Positions 11,346 to 22,666 of a DNA stretch of 64,000 bases are shown here, one piece after another. The stretch's first letter is position 1; each line of letters opens with the position of its first letter. The position numbers were made by a program, and so were the translations under genes. The stretch is from NCBI GenBank assembly GCA_007922305.1, contig ML677358.1:14839564-14903563 (forward strand). Reading direction: 5' to 3'. Source of the stretch: Dermatemys mawii. Its lineage: Eukaryota; Chordata; Testudines; Dermatemydidae. The notes beneath the pieces are model-generated. The model was not told where the DNA came from. It searched no databases and saw only the letters and a list, made by a program, of their open reading frames with translations.

Positions 11346-14300
11346 GCTTTGAGATGCTACAGAAGCATCTGGCATCGTCACAGTTTTACTTTTGATTCTG
11401 AGAATTCCTTATGATCCTTATGCTCTGCTGAGAAACATAGCAGCCTCTTCAGCCCCCTTTGCTTTCCTATTCTGTCTCCGAAGGCATCCTCTTGGCTGCA
11501 GCTCTGCCCAGCGAGGGTGGGAGAGAAATGTCTGGTGGGGGCGGGGAGCGCACACTCAGCTCTCCAATGATAGAGCCTGGCTTGCAGTAAGAGGCCTGGC
11601 TGATTCCCGGCAGACAGCCTGTCCCTGCATTGCAGTCTGGCTGCAGGGCAGGGATCCAAAAACCAGCCGGAGTCACCCCTCAGCCTCCAGACACAGAACT
11701 CTGCAGCTTTGCTGGTCTTCACGGGCCAGGCCCGGTGGGGTGCTGACATGTGCTTTCACTCAGGCTCATCGCCTGCCATATTTCCTCAGGGCCAGCTCCA
11801 AAACCTGGGCTTTTATCCACAGATGCTGAAGACAGCAAGCCAGGAGAGTAAAACACCAGGAACGTGCAGGGCTGAGGGCCGAGAGCAGCTGAAGTGACAG
11901 GCTCTGCAAAGGGTGGCGAACACCTGCCGCGGCGCCACGAGGGGGTAGAGCGCCTGCTGAAAGGGGGCCTTGTGCGAGGATATGTGCATAGATGGGGGTC
12001 TTGGGTGGGGGAGGGGCTGCTTGTGATGACTGTTGCGTGGAAATGAAGAAACTTGTAAGCTAGGCAAGCTTCCTGCCTTACTTCCTCTGATACCGATCAC
12101 CTACCTGGGCCTGGCTCCCACGTCTGCATGCAGCCCCCGAGGAATGTGCTACAGAGACAGCCAAATTCAGCTCACTGGTGCCTGATAACTCCTGACAGCA
12201 CCCCCATCCCCTCTGAGGCAACATCACTGCACTGGAACGAGTAGCTGCTCAGAGCTGCAAGCTGGCCTTCCCCATTATCCCCACTCTTGGATGGGAGCAG
12301 GCTCAGACCGGTGCCCCCTCAGCTCCATCCGGCCCTGCTTTTTAACTTGTTCCCTGTCCCCCTGTCCCCAGGAGAGGCGCCTTGCCCATGACACCGGCCT
12401 AGGCAAGGTCCAGCTATGAAAAGACAAACGGCAAGAGCCAATCCGCATGCGGGGCAGCCATTGGAAGACAAAACCAGGCCGATGGGGGATGAAATAGTCA
12501 ACGCGCCACTGCGCCTGAGCTGACGAGGGGCAGACGGGATGGGACCTCTACTTGGGGGGCTGGCCCCACATGACAACTCGGGCCGCCGCCTCTCCTGGCA
12601 AGCGCAGCTCATTCCCTGATTGCTGAACACCAGGAAGAGGGACCTAGACCGAGTGAGTCGACCGACGGCTGGGAGGGGTTGGAATCTGGGAGGCGGTGCT
12701 GGTGTGTCCATGTTTGCCGGCTCTTGGGCGGACAAAAGGATGCACTGCTCACTCTGCTTTAGGAGGGCTTCTAGGGATTTTCTCACAGCACCTAATAAAT
12801 AATTTACCAGAGCAGAGAGCTCTCTGCTGTTGCGTCCAGGCTCTCTGGGGACTCAGTAGCCCCTCCCCACATCCTTTAAATCCTTGGTACAGTGGCAGGA
12901 TAAGTGTCCTGAGCTCCCCTTCCCCCAAAGGGCCAGGGAAAGCCATGGTGCACGGTCCAGCCACAGCCCCGGTGTTTTACTGACGGATTCACCGCCCCAG
13001 CCAGCCTGGCCCACCTTTGCACGGCTCCTCTAAGCAGCCGGGCTTTGGTTTTATATTCTTCCCAGCCCTGCAGATTCATGCCAGGGAGCAGCATGGACAG
13101 AGACAAGAGGCCTGGGGGTTATTTTTAAAGCTGGCAGGCTGGCAGTGGTACTGTGAGAACACATCCTGCCAGCTCTTGCCCAGCATCGTACCAGGCAGCA
13201 GCCCCCGGAGGGGTTTACTTCTGCTTTAGGTAGGAAGGAGTTTCAGAAAGTCACTCCCAGAGCAAAAGTGAAGCCAGAGGCTTCACCCAGCCCCCTATAA
13301 TCAGGGCGTTGGCTCAAGGACCTCCTGCATCAGCCCTTTGGGGCTCTTCACAGTAAAAGAAGTGCCTTGTAGGGCAGCAAATGAAACATCAGGAGCGTTG
13401 AAAAAAGATGCACAAGCTGCCTCAGAAGGCAGAGACCCAAGACGCTACAAATCCTGTGCAGTGTGTTTTTTTAAATTCAACCTGAAGCCTCAGGACAAGT
13501 GATCCCAGCTCCCCAAGAATTGGCCCAGAGCTCAAGCATCTCCCCACCAGGTCATGAATCCTTTACAAATATACATTATACAATCACTGTTGCACGGGAC
13601 ATTTTATGAAACAAGAGGGCAAAATTCCCTGGGGATCCGCTTTCCACAACCCAAGTTCACGGATTTAACCCATATCCCAAGGAGGATGTCACTGGGATTT
13701 TTGTCTTTTTCCTGTCATCTGCCCAAATACTGGGACAAGCAAAACTAAGCAAGACTCATCCTATGGCTGGGTTTTTTACACACAGCAGGGGAAGGGGCCC
13801 AGAACACACCCAGCAGCTCCCAGCTATCTCTGATTACAGAAACACTACCCAATTCCCCCAAACTCCCAGCGAATCGGAATGGGGTTTGCTCTCCGTTTGG
13901 AGACTGCCAGGAAGACTTCAGGTGATTTTCATTTTTTCATTAATTAATTTACTCTAAACACAAAAAACCCTGAAACTCACCAGCACGCCAAACATTTTGC
14001 AATGCACACAGGAGGGGCTATTGATTGGCCTCCAGTCCAGTGGCTTGCCAGACCCTCTGCCCCGCAATCAGCCCTGGCCCTCTCCTGCTTCCCCTCTCAC
14101 TAAGGATCAACCCTTTTCCCGGCCCCGGTTCAGACTTACATGTCCTGCCAAGGCCTCTTCCCCTGGAGCAGCCCTTCTCAGCCTGCAGTGAGACAACCAG
14201 GAGCTGTGCAGAGCTGCACTCGGTACAGCAGTGTGCAGCCTGCCCCCGTTGCAATGCAGCTGTTTCCTCTCCTCCGGTGGAGCGACGTCACACGCTCCAG

Positions 14301-15889
14301 AGCCTTCCAATCCGGGCTAGTCCCTGGGTGCCACCCTGGCCTCCCAGGCAGGGGCAGAGGCCACCAGGAGAGCCCCTGGCTCGCCCTCAGCGGCCCTCAC
14401 CCGTGGCCCTACAGAAAGAACGTGCACCAGCAAACTGACATATGTCCCCTACACGGAGAAAAGGCAAGAGGGGTCAGAGAAATAACCCAGCTCCTGCCAC
14501 AAGCTGATTTAATGTCTCGCTGCGGCTGCCCCAGTGGGAGCTCTGCATCTCATTATATGCACCACGGCATGCAGGACAAGAGCAATGAGAGGGATAACTT
14601 GGGTGCCTCTCCGGGCTGCAGAGCTAGAACTCCAGCCACCCCGTGTCGGGCAGGGCATGGCGGGAGAGGCTTAGCCCTGGTGGTTTTCACAGCGGCCATA
14701 TTCCACTGCCCTCAGCCTCATGATGTGCATTATGTGGCATGTCCTGCAGATAACGCTTATTTCGGTTTTATGGCACGAGTTTTATCCCTTCGGTGCTGTA
14801 CTCCGATTAACACAAGAGCACTTAACACAATTAAGCTCTTAATATAGATCAAACTGCCTGTGCCACCGCTAAGCTACCGTCTACCCATGACCGTAACGCA
14901 ATGATCCCCTCCCTGCCCCATTAGCTCATCCCTGACCCTGATTCAGGGGAAATCACAGGCTACCTGTTGAACTATGGGGGGTCCCAGCTCAAGCACCTGA
15001 CGGTCACTCACGGTATCAGTATCGCACTGCCTAGGAGTGAATGAGATGCGAGAGCAGGATAGCAGAGGGGCAGAGGGTTGCATCTTCCATATAAGTGAGG
15101 AGAGACCTAGCAAGAGCCAGACCATATATGGTGCCTTTTCCTTGTGCTCTCTGAAAGGATAAAAAGCCCAATTTCTCCTCCTTTGAGAGAGAAGCAGCCT
15201 CTCCGTTCAGACACCAAGGAGGGGTTTCAGCCATTTGCAAGCCCCTAAAAATTAGGCTTGAGAATGGAAACACGAAGAGTCTTAACGTGAACGTGGTCAT
15301 TGCAGAACCCACGCCTGCATGGCAACGTGCCAGGCCTGGACGTCAATAGCTCTGGGGTGAGCAGCTGGAACTCAGGGGGCCTCCGGCTTTCAGTGCTTTG
15401 CACCTTGACATTTCTACGCCCTGTGCGCACTTTGCAGCAGCCATTTCCATCTCCAGGCTGCTGCAGCCACAGAGACAGGAAAAGTAGGAAAAAAAAACAG
15501 TTTCCTTGCTCAGAAATCCCCTAGTCTGCCGCTCTCGCATGCCCAGGAAGCTCCCTGCGTCTCTGCTTTCTGGCTCATGTTCACAGGTTGTTCTGCCTCC
15601 AACCAAATAGCCTGCAAAGGATGCAAACTGATAGTCTGCCCAAGTCCCTGCACTTGCCCCTAGGGAACCCCCTGATAATCTACCTGGGTTAGCTCTGCTC
15701 AGGCCTAGCCACATACATGCCTTGGGCCCCAGCCTCCATCAGCTGCAGCTGTTTTACTACCTACTCCTATTGCTCTTTCACTGAGGCTGAAAGCAGGGGG
15801 TTGGCACACCCCTGGACTTTAATGAGGTCATTAAAGGCCTCACCTGGTGGCAGCCATTAGCAGCTTTGAGGCTTCTCCACTGCCTTAGT

Positions 15890-16083
15890 GTCAATAAGAA
15901 TTAGGCTTCAGCTTCAGCCCTGGGTGGTGGGGTTCAGGCTCCCAGGCTGCAGTCCCTTGCGGTGGGGCTTTGGCTTTCTACCCTGGGCCCTAGAAAGTCT
16001 AATGCCGGCCACGCTTGGCGGCCCCCCTGAAACTTGCTTGTGGCCCCCCATGGGGCCCTGGACACCTAGTTGAGAACCACTGG
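15890..16083. mobile_element. Truncated TIR element of the GGTTCTCAAAC family
   Basis: The right end GTTGAGAACCACTGG matches the termini of the elements at 1159-1452 and 50389-50591. The body shares phrases such as GGTGGTGGGG...CAGGCTCCC with the 1159-1452 copy. The left terminus is not recognisable. It abuts a MIR element starting at about 16080. Confidence 0.5.
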
Positions 16084-16275
16084 TCTAGTGGATTAAGCAG
16101 TAGACCGGGGCTCAGGAAACTGTGGTTCTATTCACAGCACTGCTATGGGCATTGCTGGGTGACCTTGGACAACTCATGGCTTGCTCTGTGCCTCAGTTTC
16201 CCCACCTGCAAAACAGAGAGAATGATATCGACCTCCTTTGTAAAGCACTTGGAGAGCTGGGACAATGATGATGAT
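16080..16275 (+). repeat. MIR-type SINE
   Basis: It begins with the tRNA-like head TGGTCTAGTGGATTAAGCA and continues through GGGTGACCTTGGACAACTCA and TGCCTCAGTTTCCCCACC to GTAAAGCACTTGGAGAGCT, in MIR order. The MIR is fairly complete. Confidence 0.75.
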
Positions 16276-16903
16276 GGTGATCATGACTCAAGGCAACTGC
16301 AGAACTCACGCTGACGTCAGTGGGGCCAGGGTTTCACCGTCAGTGATTAACAGGATGACGAGGGGCAGATCTTGTTTGCAGAGGGAGCCCCCTGCCTGCT
16401 GTCACCAACCAGGCCTGCATGTGGGATGATACCTCCAGAAGGAATGCCCCCAAATCCAGCTCGATGCCTCCCGCCCCTATTTTCAGTGAAAGACCAGAGC
16501 AAGAGCCATCTACAACAGCACCATCTCCATATGGAGATGGGGCCTTTGGCAGGTGAGGGGCCCTATATTTGTTGGTAAAAAGTCTCCTATTTTTCCACTC
16601 TACTCTCAGGCATGGATTTAGGGTTCAAGCCACCCAGCTGGGAAATTCAGCAGGGCCCTTGGAAAGGGATTCTTAAAGGCTCCTCCCCAGGGGCCCTATG
16701 CTTCTCCCCTGCAGAATAGGAGTCAAGAGGGAATGAACAGAACAGGGCACTCTGGAGCAATCCATCCCCGGTCGTCGGTCCCATCTTCTGGCAGTTGGCG
16801 GTTTAAGGGTGCCCAGAGCATGGGGTTGCATCCCTGACCTTCTTGGCTAATAGCCATGAATGGACTGATCCTCTACACAGAATACAAGTCAATGGGAGTG
16901 ACT

Positions 16904-17213
16904 CAGCATTGCCAACCCGAAGTGTTCAAAAATCATGAGTCAGGCTCCCCAAATTAAGAGACTTGCTTAAAACTCATGAGATTTTCTCCTCAGTAATAAA
17001 GGCGAGGGATCTTTTTCTTTGCCTGCTGGTCTCTCAGCCTTTCGGTTGCGCTAGCTGCATGTTCTCAAGCTTTCCTCTGCATCGACGGGGGGCTGGAGAG
17101 TTACTTTCCCTTTATTTTTTTCAAAGAACAGTGGAGATTCTCCCTCGAGTTCCTGATTTCTGCAGCGGGGGCATTAAGAGAAACACCAGAGCTCACCAGA
17201 GTTGGCTACATTG
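16904..17213. mobile_element. Non-autonomous TIR element with CAGCATTGCCAAC ends
   Basis: The left end CAGCATTGCCAAC and right end GTTGGCTACATTG are near-perfect inverted repeats. The interior has repeated 'CATGAG' words (ATCATGAGTCAGG, ACTCATGAGATTTT), which I associate with an abundant reptile repeat. Superfamily (hAT?) is uncertain because no target duplication could be read. Confidence 0.5.
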
Positions 17214-17389
17214 AGTATTGGGGGATGGGGTGGGAGAAATGAGGCACCGGATGAGGGGGCTAGAAGACCACGTCTGTGAAAATGTATCCACCCCACTTTG
17301 TCAAGCTTTCAACCCAATGTGTGTCACTGAATTTTCTCTTCTGCAGCCTGTCCCTGTCCATCGCTTTCATGGGCTGGCAGGTCTGACTA

Positions 17390-17491
17390 GGGTGCCCAGA
17401 TGTCCCAATATTACAGGCTTTATCTTATATGTGGAACGACACCCCCACCCCCCGCCATATCCTGTTTTTTCACACTTCTATCTGGTCCCCC
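17390..17491. mobile_element. Degenerate copy of the GGGTGACCAG MITE
   Basis: The ends are GGGTGCCCAGATGTCCC and ATCTGGTCCCCC. This is a diverged copy, in the opposite orientation, of the element at 62396-62514. Confidence 0.5.
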
Positions 17492-18224
17492 AAGGTCTGA
17501 CGGTGCCTGACACTAGCACAGGGCTCCTTAGCTGCCAGAGAGACAGACAGTTCTCCCAACCGGAGCTTTAGTGTCAACGTGCAAAGGAGTCTCCCTCTGC
17601 CCCTGCTCTCTCCAGACCCCAGCCGGAGAACTGCTCCCCCGCCACCCCAAGGCAGAACAGCCAGCCCTGCCCCACGGCCTCTGGCCTGTGTGTCAGTCCA
17701 CACTGCCACCTGCTGGCCTAGCAGAGACCAGCAGCAACAGAAGGCATTAGCTCGATGTAGGCCCTGCGGGGAGGCGAGGGGTGGGGAAGAGGGCTCCAAA
17801 GGAGTTCGGGGTCAGCAGCTGGAGCAGAGGATCACTGCAGATGGGTAGAGCCGCAGGAGCAGAGATGAACACCCCGCTGCCAACTTTCTGCTGTCTGCTA
17901 TTAGAATGGCATCCTGGCAATCAGCAGAACAGGCGTCGTGGTTATAACCCCCAGCCGCTTCTCTGAGCCCTTTCTCTCCTCTCACCAAGCCATCGGGGTG
18001 TAGTGAGAAGGTGGCAGGGCAGAGGGATGGCACAGCCTGAGGGACATTGTCCAGCTGCTGGGAAAAGGCAGGGCTTTCTTTAATATAAAAAAATTAATTG
18101 AATCTCTCCTCATCCCCATCCCCCACCTAGGATCTAACGAGACACATCCATCCTTGTACTGACAGATTGGCATTGCTACCTCCCCGCGGACAGTCACTTC
18201 ACTAGCATTGTCATTTATCATCTG

Positions 18225-18505
18225 TACTGTATTGACACAGAGCACCCCCAGGCCAGTTGTGCAAACACAGAACAAAGAGACAGGCCTTGCTGCAAAGAGC
18301 TAGCAATCTACATACAGACAAGAGAAGACAGTTGGATACAGACGGACAGACAGAGGAGCCCAGCGAGGCAACACTGATCAGCAGGACAGGCAGGTCTCAG
18401 CACACCCACCGCCTGTCTAACCATTGGGGTTTTGTAGGCATCATGGCAGGGGAGAGTTAGAAGGGGGGATCTGAAGGACAACGGGGGACTTTGTGGAAGT
18501 TTATA
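18225..18505 (+). repeat. Interspersed repeat shared with 27610-27840 and 47925-48060
   Basis: The phrases CAAACACAGAACAAAGAGAC, GCTGCAAAGAGCTAGCAATC, TCAGCACACCCACCGCCTG and TTTGTAGGCATCATGGCAGG occur in a fixed order. I recall the same order from a common turtle repeat. Parts recur at the two other places named. The class is not known to me. Confidence 0.5.
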
Positions 18506-19658
18506 GGGAGCACAAGTTTCCTTAAGTTTGGTTGCTCCCCACAAGTCATTCCAATAACTCCACTGGCCTTTTTTTCTGGGTAACACAACTCTGTCTGCTT
18601 TGTTTAACCCAGTTGGCTGGGGTGATGGTCACGCCTGTTGACGTGATTAGGTGCGTTAGGAGCAATTGCTCCTTGGAGATGGCTGCAGGAGACAATAAAA
18701 GCTTTGTTAACAACTGTCAGGCTGTCCCCTTCTCTATGATGGAAAACAACATTTGTCTCCACTCCCTCCCCTTTTACCAGCTAGCATTCTCCTCCAACTT
18801 GGCCACAACAGTTTTGTCGGACACGCTCAAAGCTGGTGAGCATGGCTTTTCACTACACAATCGAAATGGCACGCTGGGAGCCAGCGACTTACTCTGTCAA
18901 CCAGCAATGCCTCGGACGTTCAGCTGTGCAGCCGCGGTCTGCCCAGCTCCCATTGGCTTGGTCCCAGATATCTCCTGCTGCAGATTTTTCAGCATCGTCG
19001 TATTTAGGCTGGGCAGAATTCCGGTTTTGTTTTTTTATAATTTAGAAAGATGACGTCGATGTTCATCTTAATGCATCTTTTTCTCTTTTCGCAGATTTAA
19101 ATTTTCACAGATGTGCAAAATTATGGGGGAGGTCAACCTATGCAAAGCCAGTATCCTCACATCAAATTCTAATACGTTCTCAAGCAGCATTTTTCTTGCT
19201 TTATGTTTTTATTATTATCATCGATGGAAACAGTTTTTTGTTGGGGTGAGGGTGAGTACGGTGAAATCAACATTTACCGATAAAAATCTAGTCCGTCCAA
19301 GCCAGGTGTAATGCACACACAAATATCATCCTGCACCTCAGGCAGCCTTCTCAGCCTCCTGACCTGCTTCTTCTTCCTCCCATAAAGTCCTCATTGATAC
19401 AAGAGCGTCTGCAAGTAACGTAATGCTTTATGACGAGGACATGCGTTAGAGAAACTCCGCCAATGCCGGTCCCAAGCCCGGATGAAAAAGGAGGAGGGTT
19501 GGGTGTGGGGCTAGCAACCCCATCCCGTAAATATTTACCCGCTACAGAAACGCAAGCAATAGATAATTCAGAGACCAACTTCCTGGAGAATGGCCCAGGA
19601 CAGAATCCTCTAGCAATCTATTGTTGGCGGCCCATACCCTGAGTGGGGTGGAGGGCAT

Positions 19659-19679
19659 AATGAATGAATGAATGAATGA
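19659..19679. repeat. (AATG)n microsatellite
   Basis: Five tandem AATG units lie here, with no gene around them. Confidence 0.9.
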
Positions 19680-19734
19680 TGTGTTAGAGAAATAGGACTT
19701 CCAGTTTGAAAGCTTGCGGGTGGATGCATGGTCT

Positions 19735-19808
19735 TGTTGGTACAGCATAGACCTGGGAGACAGACGAACTGGATTTGGTTCCCTGCTCTACCAGAGACTT
19801 GCTGTGAC
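19735..19808 (+). repeat. MIR-type SINE fragment
   Basis: GGTACAGCATAGACCTGGGAG, GGTTCCCTGCTCTACCAGAG and CTTGCTGTGACCTTGGGGAAA follow the MIR head and core. The element runs directly into a CR1 copy. Confidence 0.6.
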
Positions 19809-19814
19809 CTTGGG

Positions 19815-20095
19815 GAAATCGTAGAAATTTTGGGCTAGAAGGGCCTTGAGAGGTTATCTAATCCACCCACCCACCCACCTACACATACAGTGAGGCAGGC
19901 CCAAGTGAACCTGGACTATCTCTGCCAGGTGTTTAACTGTTCTCAGGAACCTCCACTGAGAGGGATTCCACAACCTCCCTTCCTAACCTGGTCCAGGCCT
20001 TAACTGTCCTGATGGTTATACAGTTTTTCCTGATATGTAACCTAAATCTCCCTTGCTGCAGATTAAGCCCATTACTTCTTGCCATTGAGGCCAAA
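19815..20095 (-). repeat. CR1 LINE 3' end
   Basis: GAAATTTTGGGCTAGAAGGG, then ATCTCTGCCAGGTGTTTAAC, GGGATTCCACAACCTCCC, TTTTTCCTGATATGTAACC and CCCATTACTTCTTGCCATTG are in the order of a reverse-complement CR1 tail. A short (CCACC)n stretch interrupts it near 19866. Confidence 0.8.
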
Positions 20096-20239
20096 ATGCA
20101 CACAGAAGGGACTGGATGCTTATACAGACAACCAGAATGTCCGGAGTTCTAATATTTAATGTAAGCATCAAGTTTGGACATGACACCAAACCTTATTCTT
20201 TAGGGCTAAAGCCATGCTCTAACTCTAGGGATCAGGAGG

Positions 20240-20345
20240 CTTCTTTTACCTTCCTTTGACACCTCTGGTGCTGGCCTCTATCAGGGACAGGATACTAGGC
20301 TAGATGGTCCTGAGTCTGATCCAGTCTGGCGATTCCAATGTGAGG
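20240..20345 (+). repeat. CR1 3' end fragment
   Basis: CCTCTGGTGCTGGCCTCTAT, GGGACAGGATACTAGGCTAG, ATGGTCCTGAGTCTGATCCA and GTCTGGCGATTCC match the terminal part of the family seen in full at 25135-25445. Confidence 0.6.
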
Positions 20346-20410
20346 ATCTACGTAGGGATGATCCAGGATTAAATGTTCTTGCACCAAGCAGGTCCTGTTA
20401 CACACTGACT

Positions 20411-20433
20411 GGGTGGTGGTGGGGGTGGGGGTG

Positions 20434-20460
<27 letters not shown>
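20411..20460. repeat. (GGT)n/(GT)n simple repeat
   Basis: A GGTGGTGGGGGT stretch leads into about 13 uninterrupted GT units ending at 20460. Confidence 0.9.
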
Positions 20461-20464
<4 letters not shown>

Positions 20465-20626
20465 GGCTGAGTCCTTCCCTGCACTACCAAAGAACCCATA
20501 AACTTTTTGTTAGGGCTCGAACTCTCCCCTCCTTCTGGTATCTCACTTCTATTGGCTCTTGAAACACCAATCATACAGCATAAAGCTCAGCTTACACTAT
20601 CTCCTCCAAGCTATGCGGTGACTAGG

Positions 20627-20803
20627 GGCTGGTCTACACTGGGAACTTACATTGGCATAGCTACATCTCTTAGGGTGTGAAAAATCCACAGAATTCTTCC
20701 GTTGACCTGGATTAACTACAGCAATGGGCAAACCCCTCCCGTAGGCATAGGGAGCGTCTACACTGCAGCGCTACAGCGGCACAGTTTCAAGTGTGGACAA
20801 GCC
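20627..20803. mobile_element. Non-autonomous TIR element with GGCTGGTCTACACT ends
   Basis: The left end GGCTGGTCTACACT and right end AGTGTGGACAAGCC are inverted copies with two mismatches in 14. Internal phrases such as GTGTGAAAAATCCACAGAAT and GAGCGTCTACACTGCAGCGC match a widespread reptile element I recall. Superfamily was not determined. Confidence 0.55.
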
Positions 20804-21741
20804 GTCAGACTCTCATTCCCTCTGCCTGGAGTGCCACACCCAGGGCGCTGATAATCAGGGTGGGGCTAACGATGAACAGGATCTGCGACAGTGAGTCAAC
20901 CAGATTCAGCATCTCCCTGTAGGCTCCCAACACCTGAGAAAGGATTGGGGCCACAGAAACTCTAGTCACACTGTAGTTTGGCTCCCACAAATCGGCCATC
21001 TTGTCACACAGGTTTGCCCTCAGCCTGTCTCCCTGCTTGGAATACTAGTGCTGCACTTTGCTGCCTCTGGGCCTGTGCTAGGAGTAGCTGTGTGGTTTCC
21101 CAACCTTCACCAGAGTGCAGGAGGCAAAAAACCCAAGGGGAAAATCTGTGGGGAAGCTGCATTTCTGGGCTGTCATGGGCCCAGGCCTTGCAGCTGGTTC
21201 ACATGCCGAACTCCCGTGAACATCGAAAGCAAGCTTCAGTGTGTGGGACAGCTACAGAACCCGGCCTCTCTGCCACGGTGCTAATAATGCAATGACAAAC
21301 CTTTGTCCTGGGGGGCCATGCTAGGCCGGGCTTACGATTCCAAGCGGAAGGAGACTTCTGGGTGCCGTGTGGCCCTTGCTCTGTCATCCCACAGGGAATT
21401 AACCTGCACCTCTCCATGGAAGCTCAGAAACGGGGCTTCTTCAGCAAATATAGGTAAAACAAATCCACATTGAATAGTTCCTCTGCCCACAAGCAGCTCT
21501 AACCCTAACGCTAAATCTCCCCCAAACCACAGGAACACTCCACACCATGTCCTGTCCCTCTTTAAGGCCCCGCAGCCCCCATGTCTAGTTAATATGTGCC
21601 CCCATCCTCCAAGTTTGCCCAACATCCCGCAGAACTGTCCTGCCATGGAGAAGTCACATGAATCAAGGCTTCATTTGTAATGGAAGAGGGGCCGAGGCTC
21701 AAGCAATTGTTTTACATTCATAATGGATGCAGCAAGCCCAC

Positions 21742-21865
21742 AGGTGCCAGAGCTCTGAACGGCCAGGCCCAGAGGTGCCGGGGCCCTGACCGGCCAGGCC
21801 CACAGGTGCCGGGGCCCTGACCGGCCAGGCCCACAGGTGCCGGGGCCCTGACCGGCCAGGCCTAG
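21742..21865. repeat. 31-base minisatellite, four units
   Basis: Units start at 21742, 21773, 21804 and 21835, exactly 31 bases apart. Each reads AGGTGCCGGGGCCCTGACC plus GGCCAGGCC, and the last three are nearly identical. It lies upstream of the PDGFRL-like gene in a GC-rich patch. Confidence 0.9.
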
Positions 21866-22539
21866 TCCTGCCACTGTCTCACTGAGTTTCCTTGGGCTAG
21901 TCAGTTCATCTCCTAGTACCTTGGCTTCCCCTGCTGCACAGTAGGGATGGTGCTCTGAGATCGGAGGATGAAGAGGGCTGTGTAGGAGCTAAGTCTTCTA
22001 TTCTTCCAGGCTGCTGGCCTGCATTGTGCTGCGCTCTGTGACATGATCTTCCGCTGCAACATTTACCCTTCAATACTGTGTATCAAAGATAATAGCTGGA
22101 AGGGGAAGCAAAGCACAAGATTCAAATAAGACACACACCCCCTTCACCCACACTGTGTTATCACCATCATCGGGGTAGCTAGTACTCAGTGTCTTCCCTT
22201 GGGATTGGCACCCCATTGTGCTAGGAGTTTGTTCAGACACTGGGGTAGAGCTGGCCCCTCCCCCAAAGCGCTTTGCCTCTAACCACCCCACCTGCCCCAG
22301 GCTCTCCATTGCATAACTGGACCGGGCACAGCCGGAAACAGAGTAAGTGGAAACTGTTTTCTTTTGAAGCCTGGAGTGTGGCTGCTGGAGCCGGGCTTTG
22401 AATAGCTCCATTCACCTCCTCTAAGGAACCTGAATGCCTTGCTGGCACGTGGGGTGAAAGGAATTTTGTTTAACGAGGCAAAGAGTCAAGCCTTTGATTT
22501 GCTTTGGAATTTCTCCCCTTCATCTCCCGAGTGCCCCGG

Positions 22540-22666
22540 ACTCTCCGTCCCCTCACGCCCCCCCACCCCCCCCCCACCCCTCGGAGAGAACGTGAGCGTG
22601 TGGAATTGCTGCGGAGCTGTGAACGGTGCAGCTGCTGTACCTGGTTTGGGCCTGGCTTGCCCCAGC
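22540..22666 (+). promoter_or_regulatory. Probable 5'UTR/promoter-proximal segment of the PDGFRL-like gene
   Basis: A poly-C tract (22557-22578) and GC-rich sequence run directly up to the ATG at 22667. No TATA box or defined transcription start is visible. The call rests on position only. Confidence 0.3.

Larger units (their letters stand above)
8026..22666. other. ANXA6 5' intron and ANXA6/PDGFRL-like intergenic region, repeats only
   Basis: No convincing coding exon was found here. The recognisable contents are MIR elements, CR1 fragments, short TIR elements, simple repeats and a 31-base minisatellite, each listed separately. The block around 12440-12690 has more CpG than its surroundings and could hold a promoter or the non-coding first exon of ANXA6, but no sequence signal decides this. 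Sequence between about 8100 and 9800 contains degenerate pieces such as CTTTACACCGGCGTAA that look like worn repeats. Confidence 0.5.

Noticed and set aside
21671..21874. Open frame encoding a tandem peptide repeat
   Set aside because: It is the translation of the 31-base minisatellite. The period is not a multiple of three, so successive units are read in different frames.
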